From Pseudoalteromonas holothuriae (GTDB lineage: Bacteria; Pseudomonadota; Gammaproteobacteria; Enterobacterales; Alteromonadaceae): DNA of 64,000 nucleotides. Within the stretch, counting starts at the first letter, position 1; each line of letters opens with the position of its first letter. The stretch spans positions 51,460-115,459 of the forward strand of contig NZ_CAMAPC010000014.1 of assembly GCF_945859825.1 (NCBI RefSeq), written 5' to 3'. The notes under the pieces are model-generated. The model searched no databases. It worked only from the letters and a program-made list of their open reading frames with translations, and was not told the DNA's origin. The translations under genes were made by a program, and so were the position numbers. This document shows positions 1 through 8,757 of this stretch, one piece after another.

Positions 1-872
1 CGCTCATCAACATTAATGCCTGCTTTGTCAGCATCCAATAGCTTTCCGTTTGGTGTACGGCCAACAGCCACTAATACTTTGTCGTAACGTACTGGCTCTG
101 CTGGTGCTTTCTTACCTTCAAAAGTAACGTATAAGCCATCGTCTTTTGCTTCTACTGCAGTCACTTTAGTAGAAAGCATAACGTTGAACTTGTCTTTTAC
201 ATAGCGTTGATAAATCTTGATAACGTCTTTATCAGCAGCAGGTACTAGTTGATCAGCAAACTCAACAACATCAATTTGTGACCCTAGCGCACGGTAAACC
301 GTACCCATTTCAAGACCAATGATACCACCACCTAATACAAGCAGTTTTTCAGGTACATCTTTAAGTTCAAGCGCACCAGTTGAATCAATTACACGATCAT
401 CTTCTGGGATAAAAGGTAAGTTAACTGGCTGAGAGCCGGCTGCAATAATCGCGTTATCAAAAGTAACGGTTGTCGTAGTTGAACTGTCTTCTACTGCAAT
501 GGTGTTAGCGCCTGTAAATTTACCGTAGCCATTAACTACTTTTACTTTACGCATTTTAGCCATGCCGTCTAAGCCACCCGTTAATTGACCAATCACAGAC
601 TCTTTCCAAGAACGGATTTTGTCTAAGTCAATTTGAGGCGCGCCAAATGTGACACCATGAGATGCCATATCTGCTGCATCATCAATCACTTTTGCAACAT
701 GTAACAGTGCTTTTGAAGGAATACACCCTACGTTCAAGCACACACCACCTAGGGTATTGCGAGACTCGATAAGTGTAACTTCTAAACCTAAATCCGCAGC
801 ACGGAATGCTGCTGAGTAACCACCAGGACCACCGCCTAGTACAACAACTTGAGTTTTGATTTCGTTGCTCAT
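1..872 (-). CDS. lpdA: Dihydrolipoyl dehydrogenase (E3), 3' end cut off by window edge
   Basis: This is the E3 flavoprotein of the pyruvate and 2-oxoglutarate dehydrogenase complexes. It reoxidises dihydrolipoamide on E2 and passes the electrons to NAD+. I translated the minus strand from the ATG at 872. It opens MSNEIKTQVVVLGGGPGGYS, an FAD-binding GxGxxG, followed by the redox-active disulfide motif GGVCLNVGCIPSK. A second glycine-rich NAD-binding motif, VLGGGIIGLEMG, lies near residue 180. About 290 codons are present of the usual ~475, so the NAD, central and dimerisation parts are incomplete only because the window ends. An AAGGT ribosome-binding site lies 7 bases before the ATG. It follows aceF after 173 bp that include a terminator hairpin, so it probably also has its own promoter, as in E. 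coli. Confidence 0.95.
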   Translation of the reverse strand, partial: MSNEIKTQVVVLGGGPGGYSAAFRAADLGLEVTLIESRNTLGGVCLNVGCIPSKALLHVAKVIDDAADMASHGVTFGAPQIDLDKIRSWKESVIGQLTGGLDGMAKMRKVKVVNGYGKFTGANTIAVEDSSTTTTVTFDNAIIAAGSQPVNLPFIPEDDRVIDSTGALELKDVPEKLLVLGGGIIGLEMGTVYRALGSQIDVVEFADQLVPAADKDVIKIYQRYVKDKFNVMLSTKVTAVEAKDDGLYVTFEGKKAPAEPVRYDKVLVAVGRTPNGKLLDADKAGINVDE

Positions 873-1013
873 GTTATTACCTTAACTATTATTCGAACGG
901 GACTGTACTCTTTTGAGTATCCGCACCCAAAATGCCTGCCACATACAAAAACACCAGTACAAGGCAGAGAGAGTTTTTTAAGTGTGCGAAAGTGTATCAT
1001 CCGCACAAAAAGA

Positions 1014-1040
1014 TGTCCCGCCTAAATACTAAGCGGGACA
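1014..1040 (-). terminator. Rho-independent terminator after aceF
   Basis: An 8-bp stem, TGTCCCGC/GCGGGACA, with an 11-base loop is followed on the minus strand by TCTTTTTG. It sits just downstream of the aceF stop and upstream of lpdA, so part of the transcription from the pdhR promoter should end before lpdA. Confidence 0.8.
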
Positions 1041-1045
1041 ATAAA

Positions 1046-2950
1046 TTACATTACTAATTGGCGAATATCGCTCAAGTAGCTAGCCAGTGTAGCCGTAAAT
1101 TTCGCGGCCAATGCACCGTCAATCACTCGGTGATCATAAGAGCAGCTTAGCGGCACCATCAAGCGCGGCTCAAACTCTTTACCATTCCACTTCGGTTTCA
1201 TATCAGACTTAGAAACACCTAAAATAGCCACTTCTGGCGCATTCACGATTGGCGTAAATGCTGTACCGCCAATACCACCCAAGCTTGAAATAGTAAAGCA
1301 ACCGCCCTGCATATCCGCAGATGTTAATTTACCTTCACGGGCCTTTTTAGAAATTTCCATCAATTCGCGAGATAGCTCAACAATGCCTTTTTTATTCACA
1401 TCTCGAACAACTGGCACAACTAAGCCATTTGGTGTGTCTACCGCAATACCGATGTGTACGTATTTTTTCAGAATTAAGCTTTCACCGTCTTCTGATAACG
1501 ACGAGTTAAAGGTCGGGAAGTCTTCTAGCGCTTTAGCTGCTGCTTTCATTACGAATACTAATGGCGTGATCTTCACACCCATTTTCTTCTTCTCGGCGAG
1601 AACATTCTGCTCTTTACGAAATACCTCAAGCGCAGTAATATCTGCTTCGTCAAACTGTGTAACATGTGGAATTTGAACCCAGTTACGATGAAGGTTGGCA
1701 CCAGAAAGCTTTTGAATGCGAGACAGCTTCTTCTCTTCTACTTCTCCAAACTTGCTAAAGTCAACTTTTGGCCATGGAATAAGACCCAGCTCACCACCGC
1801 CTGTGTTAGTGCCCGTTGCTTTACCTGATTCAACCTGCTTAACCAACTCTTTGACATAATTTTGTACATCTTCTTTGATCACACGGCCTTTACGACCTGT
1901 GCCTTTAACACGCGCAAGATTAACACCAAATTCGCGCGCTAAACGACGTACCACAGGAGATGCATGCGCATACGATGAGTTTGCTTCAAACTCTTCTTTT
2001 ACGCTTGATTGTGGCGGTTTATTCTCAGTAGGTTTTGAAGCAGGTGCCGCAGGGCTTGCACTTGTTGCAGGCTTGTTTGATTGAGCTGGAGCACTTGCAG
2101 GTGCACTGCCCGCCACTTCAAAAACAAATACCAATGAGCCAGTTGATACTTTATCGCCAACCGCAACTTTGATTTCTTTAATAGTACCCGCAAATGGAGC
2201 CGGGACTTCCATCGCCGCCTTGTCACCCTCTACATTTAAGATAGATTGGTCGGCTTTGATGCTGTCACCAACAGCGGCCATAATCTCGGTAACTTCAACT
2301 TCATCACCACCGATATCTGGTACATGTACTTCTTTGAGCTCATTGGCAGCTGGACTTGCAGTTTGAGTTTGAGGTTGAGACTGTGCGTTTTCAGACGACT
2401 CTTCAGCCGCATTAGTAGCACCCGCTTCAAATACAAATACCAGTGAACCAGTTGATACGCTATCACCTACAGCCACTTTAATTTCTTTAACTGTACCAGC
2501 AAAAGGGGCAGGGACTTCCATCGCCGCTTTATCGCCTTCCACGTTTAAAATTGACTGATCAGCGGCTACTTTGTCACCAACTGCAACCAAAATTTCAGTC
2601 ACTTCAACTTCATCGCCACCAATATCAGGTACGTGTACTTCTTTAGACTCTGTCGCGCCAGAAGTTGCTGGCGAAGCCTCTGCTTTTTCAGCTGGTGCAT
2701 CTTGTTGCGCCGCACTGTGTTGAGCATCAAAAACCATAATTAAAGAACCAGTAGAGACATTGTCGCCTTCACTAATTTTAATTTCTTTTACTGTACCCGC
2801 TTGAGTTGCGGGTACTTCCATTGATGCTTTATCACCTTCGACGGTAATTAGCGATTGTTCTTCACTCACTGAATCTCCAACTTTAACTAGGATTTCAGTA
2901 ACTTCAACCTCATCGGCACCAATATCTGGAACGTGAATTTCGATTGCCAT
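1046..2950 (-). CDS. aceF: Pyruvate dehydrogenase E2, dihydrolipoamide acetyltransferase
   Basis: This is the E2 core of the pyruvate dehydrogenase complex. It carries acetyl groups on swinging lipoyl arms and transfers them to CoA. With the ATG at 2950 the protein has 634 residues. It has three lipoyl domains with the modified lysines at about K41, K141 and K244 (each in EGDKA-MEVP), joined by Ala/Pro/Gln-rich linkers. A peripheral-subunit-binding domain lies at about 327-366, and the catalytic acetyltransferase domain at about 400-634 contains the HRVIDG motif (H607, D611). A TTG two codons upstream is in frame, but AAGAGG lies 8 bases before the ATG and E. coli AceF starts at the same MAIEI sequence. 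It starts 12 bp after the aceE stop, so the two are cotranscribed. Lipoyl domains 2 and 3 are almost identical. Confidence 0.97.
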   Translation of the reverse strand: MAIEIHVPDIGADEVEVTEILVKVGDSVSEEQSLITVEGDKASMEVPATQAGTVKEIKISEGDNVSTGSLIMVFDAQHSAAQQDAPAEKAEASPATSGATESKEVHVPDIGGDEVEVTEILVAVGDKVAADQSILNVEGDKAAMEVPAPFAGTVKEIKVAVGDSVSTGSLVFVFEAGATNAAEESSENAQSQPQTQTASPAANELKEVHVPDIGGDEVEVTEIMAAVGDSIKADQSILNVEGDKAAMEVPAPFAGTIKEIKVAVGDKVSTGSLVFVFEVAGSAPASAPAQSNKPATSASPAAPASKPTENKPPQSSVKEEFEANSSYAHASPVVRRLAREFGVNLARVKGTGRKGRVIKEDVQNYVKELVKQVESGKATGTNTGGGELGLIPWPKVDFSKFGEVEEKKLSRIQKLSGANLHRNWVQIPHVTQFDEADITALEVFRKEQNVLAEKKKMGVKITPLVFVMKAAAKALEDFPTFNSSLSEDGESLILKKYVHIGIAVDTPNGLVVPVVRDVNKKGIVELSRELMEISKKAREGKLTSADMQGGCFTISSLGGIGGTAFTPIVNAPEVAILGVSKSDMKPKWNGKEFEPRLMVPLSCSYDHRVIDGALAAKFTATLASYLSDIRQLVM

Positions 2951-2962
2951 TTTCAAAGCCTC

Positions 2963-5629
2963 TTACGCGTAAAGTGGGTTAGTTTTAGTGGTGTCGATAT
3001 CAAACTTTTTGATAGCGTCACTGACTACTGACTTTTCAACTTTGCCTTGCTTAACAAGTTCAGTTAATGCAGCAACAACAACATACCCTGCATTTACTTC
3101 AAAATGACGGCGCAAGTTTTCGCGGCTATCTGAACGTCCGTAACCGTCAGTACCTAGCACCTTGTAAGACGCACTAGGCATAAAGGCACGTACTTGCTCA
3201 GCATAGTTTTTCATATAATCAGTAGCAGCAATAGCTGGCGAATCACCTAGCACCGATGTGATATATGCAACTTTTGCATCTGCGTCTGGGTTTAGCATGT
3301 TGAAACGCTCAGCATCTTGTCCATCACGCGTTAGCTCGTTAAATGAGGTTACCGAGAATACATCAGATGCAACACCATACTCTTCACTTAAGATAACAGC
3401 CGCTTTGCGTACTTCGTTTAAGATAGTACCTGAGCCTAGTAACTGAACATGCGCTTTGTCACCCGTATTACTTTCAAGCTTATAAATACCCTTGCGGATA
3501 CCTTCTTCAGCACCTTCAGGCATTGCTGGCTGATGATAGTTTTCGTTCATTAGTGTTAGGTAGTAGAACACATTCTCTTGTTCAGGGCCGTACATGCGAC
3601 GAATACCGTCTTGCATGATCACCGCAACTTCATAACCAAATGTTGGGTCATATGAAATACAGTTAGGCACTGTTGCTGCTTGAATATGTGAATGACCATC
3701 TTCGTGTTGTAAGCCTTCGCCGTTTAGCGTCGTACGACCCGCCGTTGCACCTAATAAGAAACCACGTGCTTGTTGATCCCCTGCCATCCATGCCATGTCG
3801 CCAACACGTTGGAAACCAAACATAGAGTAGTAAATGTAAAATGGGATCATTGGTAAGTCATTCGTGCTGTATGACGTGGCTGCTGCAACCCATGAAGACA
3901 TCGCACCTAGCTCGTTGATACCTTCTTGTAATACTTGGCCTGAGGTCTCTTCTTTATAATAAGAAACAATATCACGGTCTTGCGGTGTATAGTTTTGACC
4001 ATGCGGGTTGTAAATACCGATTTGACGGAATAAACCTTCCATACCAAAGGTACGTGCTTCATCTGCAATGATTGGCACGATGTTTTTACCAATACCTTTG
4101 TCTTTTAACAACACATTAAGCGCACGCACAAAAGCCATGGTCGTTGAAATATCACGCTTTTGCTCTTGCAATAATGGCGCAAACGCATCCACTTCAGGTA
4201 ACGTCAGTGCTTGGGTAAAGTTAGGTAAGCGTTGTGGAGTATAACCGTGTAGCGCTTTACGGCGAGCATGAAGGTATTCATATTCTGCTGAGCCTTCTTC
4301 TACCGTTAAGTATGGTAAATCTTTAAGCTGTTCGTCAGTTACCAAGTCTTCTAAGCCTAAACGAGAGCGTAAATGCTCAACGTGTGTTAGGTCCATTTTC
4401 TTAACTTGGTGCGCTATATTTTTACCTTCTGCCGCTTCCCCCATGCCATACCCTTTTACGGTTTTAGCAAGGATCACAGTTGGACGACCTTTTTCGTCTT
4501 GCGCCGCTTTAAATGCTGCAAACAATTTTGACGGTTCGTGTCCACCACGTTTCAGGGCAAAGATTTCGTCATCGGTCATATCAGCAACTAATGCGGCTGT
4601 TTCTGGGTAACGACCAAAGAAATGCTCACGTACATACGCGCCATTCTTTGCTTTATAAGTTTGATAGTCACCATCGATAGTTTCGTTCATCAACTCAAGT
4701 AACTTACCGGTTGTGTCTTTGGCTAACAACTTGTCCCAGCCAGAGCCCCAAACTACTTTAATTACATTCCAGCCAGCACCTTTAAATAGGCCTTCAAGCT
4801 CTTGAATAATTTTACCGTTACCCATTACAGGCCCATCAAGGCGCTGCAAATTACAGTTAATGAGGTAACACAAGTTGTCTAGCTTTTCACGTGCTGCAAA
4901 TGAAATGGCACCACGAGATTCCGGCTCATCCATTTCACCGTCACCCAAAAATGCATAAACACGTTGTGCCGAGGTATCTTTCATGCCACGACCATCAAGG
5001 TACTTTAAAAAACGCGCTTGATAAATAGATGCAATCGGACCTAAGCCCATTGACACGGTTGGGAACTGCCAAAACTCAGGCATCAATTTAGGGTGTGGGT
5101 ATGAAGAAATACCGTTACCATCTACTTCTTGACGGAAGTTATCAAGCTGCTGCTCTGTTAAACGCCCTTCTATGAACGCACGTGCATAAATACCCGGTGA
5201 AATGTGGCCTTGGTAATAGACTAAATCGCCACCATCTACTTCGTTAGGAGCACGGAAGAAATGATTAAAACACATTTCGTAAAATGCTGCTGACGACTGA
5301 TAAGACGCCATATGTCCGCCAAGTTCAAGGTCTTTCTTTGACGCACGCAACACGATCATGATGGCATTCCAACGCACGATTGAACGAATACGACGTTCAA
5401 CGTTGACATCACCCGGGTAAGCAGGCTCTTTGTCTGCGGGAATAGTATTCACATAGTTAGTAGTAATGCCCGTTGGCATATCAACGCCATCTAGGCGTGC
5501 TTGCTCAAGTACTTGCTCTAACAAGAACTGCGCGCGCTCTACACCTTCTTCTTTTACTACCGACTCAAGCGCTTGTAACCACTCTTGGGTTTCTAACGCG
5601 TCTACGTCAAATTTATTGACTTCAGACAT
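2963..5629 (-). CDS. aceE: Pyruvate dehydrogenase E1 component, homodimeric type
   Basis: This is the thiamine-diphosphate-dependent decarboxylase that feeds acetyl groups from pyruvate to the lipoyl arms of E2. It has 888 residues, the expected length for the homodimeric gammaproteobacterial E1 (about 887). The ThDP/Mg motif is visible as GDGEMDEPES near 229-238 with NCNLQRLDG at about 258. The active-site region GHISPG lies near 141 and the C-terminal transketolase-like domain is intact. The start is supported by AAGGAAA 7 bases before the ATG. It lies 61 bp downstream of pdhR and 12 bp upstream of aceF in one minus-strand operon. Regulation is expected through PdhR at the operator near 6516-6535. 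Confidence 0.97.
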   Translation of the reverse strand: MSEVNKFDVDALETQEWLQALESVVKEEGVERAQFLLEQVLEQARLDGVDMPTGITTNYVNTIPADKEPAYPGDVNVERRIRSIVRWNAIMIVLRASKKDLELGGHMASYQSSAAFYEMCFNHFFRAPNEVDGGDLVYYQGHISPGIYARAFIEGRLTEQQLDNFRQEVDGNGISSYPHPKLMPEFWQFPTVSMGLGPIASIYQARFLKYLDGRGMKDTSAQRVYAFLGDGEMDEPESRGAISFAAREKLDNLCYLINCNLQRLDGPVMGNGKIIQELEGLFKGAGWNVIKVVWGSGWDKLLAKDTTGKLLELMNETIDGDYQTYKAKNGAYVREHFFGRYPETAALVADMTDDEIFALKRGGHEPSKLFAAFKAAQDEKGRPTVILAKTVKGYGMGEAAEGKNIAHQVKKMDLTHVEHLRSRLGLEDLVTDEQLKDLPYLTVEEGSAEYEYLHARRKALHGYTPQRLPNFTQALTLPEVDAFAPLLQEQKRDISTTMAFVRALNVLLKDKGIGKNIVPIIADEARTFGMEGLFRQIGIYNPHGQNYTPQDRDIVSYYKEETSGQVLQEGINELGAMSSWVAAATSYSTNDLPMIPFYIYYSMFGFQRVGDMAWMAGDQQARGFLLGATAGRTTLNGEGLQHEDGHSHIQAATVPNCISYDPTFGYEVAVIMQDGIRRMYGPEQENVFYYLTLMNENYHQPAMPEGAEEGIRKGIYKLESNTGDKAHVQLLGSGTILNEVRKAAVILSEEYGVASDVFSVTSFNELTRDGQDAERFNMLNPDADAKVAYITSVLGDSPAIAATDYMKNYAEQVRAFMPSASYKVLGTDGYGRSDSRENLRRHFEVNAGYVVVAALTELVKQGKVEKSVVSDAIKKFDIDTTKTNPLYA

Positions 5630-5690
5630 ATGGAATTTTCCTTATGTTTAAAATACGAATTTATTATTTAGTTTAAATGTACCAACACGC

Positions 5691-6440
5691 TTATTGCTGT
5701 TTTGTACGTCTTAAGCTGCGCTCGATGCGCGAACGCTCTTTGCCAGCTTCAAGTAATGCTTCTTCAATGAACGCTAAGTGCGCGTTACTCGCTAATCGTG
5801 CTTTTTCTGGATTACCGTTAATCACGGACTCTAATAACACTTTGCGATGCTCCGCGAGCTGTTCACTGACATCCGACTTTTGCACCAAAACGGTTAAGTT
5901 TTGCAATACGTTTTGTTCTAGTAACGTCTGCATACCACGCATTAGGTGCAATAACACCACATTATGTGAAGCTTCCGCCACCGTAAAATGAAATGCATTA
6001 ATCGCCGCCGCAGTTTGGGTTAACTCCCCTTGTGCTTGGGCTATTTTATCAAAGCTGCTTTGTACCTTTTCAAAATCCGTGTCGGTACCGCGCAATGCGG
6101 CATAATAAGCAGCTATGCCCTCAAGCGCATGACGAAACTCCAATAAATCAAATTGCGATTCTGGATGCTTACTGATCAAATCAAACAATGGATCAGTAAG
6201 CCCTTCTTCCAACTGATTTTTTACATATGTACCACCGCCTTGACGACGCGTTACCAACCCCTTCGCCTCAAGCTTTTGAATTGCTTCTCGCAAAGAAGGT
6301 CTTGAAACCTCAAACTGCTTCGCCAACTCCCTCTCAGGAGGTAACTTTTCACCCGGCATTAAAGAGCCCTCAAGGATCATATTCTCGAGCTGCTCCAAAA
6401 TAACATCGGATAACTTCGCTGCTTTTATCTTTAAAGACAT
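5691..6440 (-). CDS. pdhR: GntR/FadR-family pyruvate-responsive repressor PdhR
   Basis: This is a repressor of the pyruvate dehydrogenase operon that releases DNA when pyruvate binds. The N-terminal winged helix-turn-helix is nearly that of E. coli PdhR: KLSDVILEQLENMILEGSLM, then PGEKLPPERELAKQF, then SRPSLREAIQKLEAKGL with the wing RRQGGGTYV. The C-terminal FCD ligand domain covers about 95-235. I chose the ATG at 6440 because it aligns with the E. coli start; an in-frame GTG at 6476 would add 12 residues unlike the family. The ribosome-binding site is weak for both. It is the first gene of pdhR-aceE-aceF and has its own operator in the leader, so it should be autoregulated. Confidence 0.93.
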   Translation of the reverse strand: MSLKIKAAKLSDVILEQLENMILEGSLMPGEKLPPERELAKQFEVSRPSLREAIQKLEAKGLVTRRQGGGTYVKNQLEEGLTDPLFDLISKHPESQFDLLEFRHALEGIAAYYAALRGTDTDFEKVQSSFDKIAQAQGELTQTAAAINAFHFTVAEASHNVVLLHLMRGMQTLLEQNVLQNLTVLVQKSDVSEQLAEHRKVLLESVINGNPEKARLASNAHLAFIEEALLEAGKERSRIERSLRRTKQQ

Positions 6441-6515
6441 TGATCTAACGCCAAATTTCAGTGTACTAAAAATCACTGAGAACAGTAATTTTCAGTGCCA
6501 TTAAAACCAAAAGGT

Positions 6516-6535
6516 AAATTGGTCATACCAAATTT
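6516..6535. promoter_or_regulatory. PdhR operator (pdhO-like)
   Basis: The inverted repeat AAATTGGT-CAT-ACCAAATTT matches the known PdhR/FadR-type consensus ATTGGTnnnACCAAT at all core positions, with one extra A in the right arm. It lies immediately downstream of the predicted start site of the pdhR promoter, the same geometry as in E. coli. Confidence 0.8.
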
Positions 6536-6542
6536 GAGCATT

Positions 6543-6571
6543 ACGTTATCAAAATCAATGCAGAGTGTCAA
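6543..6571 (-). promoter_or_regulatory. Predicted sigma70 promoter of pdhR-aceEF
   Basis: On the minus strand TTGACA (6566-6571) is followed after 17 bases by TAACGT (6543-6548). The predicted start would be near 6536, right at the edge of the PdhR operator, leaving a leader of about 95 bases. The -35 box is perfect and the -10 box is partial. Confidence 0.6.
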
Positions 6572-6757
6572 AAATCTGCGTAGTAATAACAATTAAGTGT
6601 ACAGGCAAAGTTTGATATTTATACAAAAGCATCTTACTTTATTGAGAAAAGCAAAAAGGTCTGACCAGTTGCGAGAATTCTTAAATATGCACCTCTCACA
6701 GCTCATTTATTAGATGTACCTTTACTTGCCTATTTACATACTATGAGCAATTAGGCC

Positions 6758-6860
6758 GGGAGTGGACAGCCTATGTTTATACAAGAATGCAGATTGTTAA
6801 AGAGATCCTGACCTTCGTCAGGAAGACAACAGGCGTATGTCTGGGCATTGCCGTACTCCT
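6758..6860 (+). ncRNA. Candidate structured RNA, tandem copy 1
   Basis: This is the first of two ~103-bp tandem elements. Read on the plus strand, a closing stem GGGAGT/ACTCCT encloses three parts: a strictly conserved ~31-base unpaired stretch containing GATTGTTAAAGAGATC, a hairpin CCTGAC-CTTC-GTCAGG, and a small hairpin AGGC-GTAT-GTCT. Compared with copy 2, the changes keep the pairs and need G-U wobbles that exist only in a plus-strand transcript. No promoter or terminator is convincing. I do not recognise the family. Alternatively, the minus strand carries a hairpin followed by CTCTTTAACAAT, which resembles an rRNA boxB-boxA antitermination site. Confidence 0.45.
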
Positions 6861-6928
6861 GTCTCATAATTGAGTCTAATTTAGCCATTACACAAGAAAG
6901 GTGGCATATAGCTCCAAATAGCTAGGTA

Positions 6929-7031
6929 GGGGGTTGATAGCCCATGTTTATACAAGAATGCAGATTGTTAAAGAGATCCTGACCTTCGTCAGGAAGACGA
7001 CAAGTGTACGCTTAGGCACTGCCGCCCTTCT
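6929..7031 (+). ncRNA. Candidate structured RNA, tandem copy 2
   Basis: This second copy is identical to copy 1 over about 60 central bases, including the CCTGAC-CTTC-GTCAGG hairpin, but is diverged at the paired arms. The closing stem is now GGGGG/CCCTTCT with G-U pairs, and the last hairpin is AAGT-GTAC-GCTT, where one G-C pair of copy 1 has become A-U. It ends 10 bp short of the serB stop codon, so a plus-strand transcript would converge on serB. Confidence 0.45.
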
Positions 7032-7041
7032 AATTACCCGT

Positions 7042-8064
7042 CTAAGTCGGAATAGCTAGCAAATAAAGTACTTGTAGCAATGAGCCATTACAAATAGCGG
7101 CATCTGCCTGTTCAACGACTTTTGGTTTGCCATGTACCGCAATGCCAGTGCCCGCCTGTGCCATCATCAATAAGTCATTGGCACCATCACCCATGGCTAC
7201 CGTTTGTGCTTTATCCAGCTTTAGCTGCTCGGTCAACATGCAGAGTATGTCAGCTTTTTTCTGTGCGTCGACCACTTCACCTAATACCTTGCCGGTTAAT
7301 TGATTATTCTCAATTTGCAACTCATTGGCATAACACCCATCAAGTTGCAACGGCTCAAGCAAAGCTTCAGCAAACCAAGTAAAACCACCTGAGGCGATAG
7401 CTAAATGCCAATGATGTTGTTTAAGGTGGGCACATAAAGGTTTGATCCCATCCATCAAAGGTAAGTCATTCTTGAGTGTTTGAATTAAGCTAAGCTCAAT
7501 ACCTGCAAGCTTGCTCACCCGCTGATGCAAGCTGTCGCTAAATGCCAGTTGCCCAGCCATTGCTTGCGCAGTAACTTGCGCAACTTCCTCATATACATTT
7601 GCTAAGCGCGCAATTTCGTCAATGCATTCAATTTTGATTACTGTTGAGTCCATATCCATTACCAGTAAACCTGGCTTGGCCGTTGTTGGCGGGTTTACCA
7701 AAATTGCAGTTTGTAAAAACAGTGCGTGAGCAGCTTCTCTTAACTCTTTTTTTAGTTGTTTTGACACCTTTTGAGCATACTGCTTTGGTACATACATTAC
7801 CATAGCCTCTGGCAAGGCTGGGTGCGGGTGGTAATAACATAGGCCACTCACAGGTAAATCTGAGTTATCTAGAAAAGCCAAAAAGTTCTGTAACTTGGCA
7901 GTCGTTAACTGCTCACCAAATAGCGTAATAAATACGCCCTTTTGCGCATCTGGCGCGCCATCAATTAGCTGATATTGTGCATTTTCAATTTGATACCATT
8001 TTGCTAGAGTGAACAGATGAGACAAATCATGATCAGGTAGTTGCACAAGGCCAGAGGTAAGCAT
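7042..8064 (-). CDS. serB: Phosphoserine phosphatase SerB
   Basis: This enzyme performs the last step of serine biosynthesis, hydrolysing phosphoserine. It is a HAD-family enzyme with the nucleophile motif VMDMDSTVI (Asp137 and Asp139), the motif II region IASGGFTWFAE and motif III/IV GDGANDLLMM. The N-terminal ~125 residues form the ACT-like region typical of gammaproteobacterial SerB. I chose the ATG at 8064 (340 residues) because TAGGAGC sits 7 bases upstream; an in-frame start at 8103 would add 13 residues with no ribosome-binding site. It is divergent from the ytjB-like gene, the same pairing seen in E. coli. Confidence 0.95.
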   Translation of the reverse strand: MLTSGLVQLPDHDLSHLFTLAKWYQIENAQYQLIDGAPDAQKGVFITLFGEQLTTAKLQNFLAFLDNSDLPVSGLCYYHPHPALPEAMVMYVPKQYAQKVSKQLKKELREAAHALFLQTAILVNPPTTAKPGLLVMDMDSTVIKIECIDEIARLANVYEEVAQVTAQAMAGQLAFSDSLHQRVSKLAGIELSLIQTLKNDLPLMDGIKPLCAHLKQHHWHLAIASGGFTWFAEALLEPLQLDGCYANELQIENNQLTGKVLGEVVDAQKKADILCMLTEQLKLDKAQTVAMGDGANDLLMMAQAGTGIAVHGKPKVVEQADAAICNGSLLQVLYLLAIPT

Positions 8065-8139
8065 ATATAAGCTCCTAAATAACAGACTCGTCCTTTTTAA
8101 CATCTATCAAGGATACTGTCAGCAACCAACACGGGTAAT

Positions 8140-8757
8140 ATGAAAAATACACATGCAATCGAGTTACTAAAGTCTTCTCGCGGTCGCCGCCTAGTTCGGC
8201 TACTCATCGCCGCAGCTTGTTTTATTGCTATAGCATGGCTTGGCGTAAATACTAGCTTTCAATCTCATCAGTTATTGCATAATCAGGCTGACTTAAATGC
8301 AAGAAGTCTAATTAAACAATTTGCTTTAAATGCAGCAAAGCCTCTTGGTGACAAAAATTTGCCACAACTTAAAACATTGAGTGAACATTTAGAGCGCGAT
8401 GACAATGTGCTAAGCATCGCCATTTACAACCAAATGGGAGAGCTAATTGTAAGTGGCAGTAATTTTCAAGAGAACGATAATTTTTATAATCTGCCTATTG
8501 ATTTAGCGGGTATTAGCAAACTAAAAACGCCCATTGTAGAACCCATAACTTATGACAACCAACCCATTGGGTTTGCCAGTATGGTGTATTTAACAAAATC
8601 AGCGATGAGCCAAAGTCATTACCACTTTCACGAGTTGGGCCGTATGGTATTAGTGATGTTACTTATCACCTGCGTTTTTACTTGGCAAATAGGTCGTGCG
8701 CTTAAAGGCTGGGAAGTAAAACGTCAAATACGAAAAAGTGTACAAGATGATGAATAA
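8140..8757 (+). CDS. YtjB/Smp-like inner-membrane protein (AhpA family)
   Basis: This is a 205-residue membrane protein. A basic N terminus (SSRGRRLVR) precedes a transmembrane helix at about 20-40. A periplasmic domain of about 120 residues with a PAS/Cache-like sensor appearance (LSIAIYNQMGELIVSG) follows, then a second helix at about 165-185 and a short basic cytoplasmic tail. Its position divergent from serB matches E. coli ytjB (smp), and the layout agrees with that family; the function is poorly known. Its last 34 bp overlap the 3' end of tatD on the other strand. Confidence 0.75.
   Translation: MKNTHAIELLKSSRGRRLVRLLIAAACFIAIAWLGVNTSFQSHQLLHNQADLNARSLIKQFALNAAKPLGDKNLPQLKTLSEHLERDDNVLSIAIYNQMGELIVSGSNFQENDNFYNLPIDLAGISKLKTPIVEPITYDNQPIGFASMVYLTKSAMSQSHYHFHELGRMVLVMLLITCVFTWQIGRALKGWEVKRQIRKSVQDDE

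Noticed and set aside
6758..7031. Integron attC sites, because GTTAAAG appears in an imperfect inverted repeat.
   Set aside because: The matching RYYYAAC site is absent at the other end, there are no cassette genes, and no integrase is seen.
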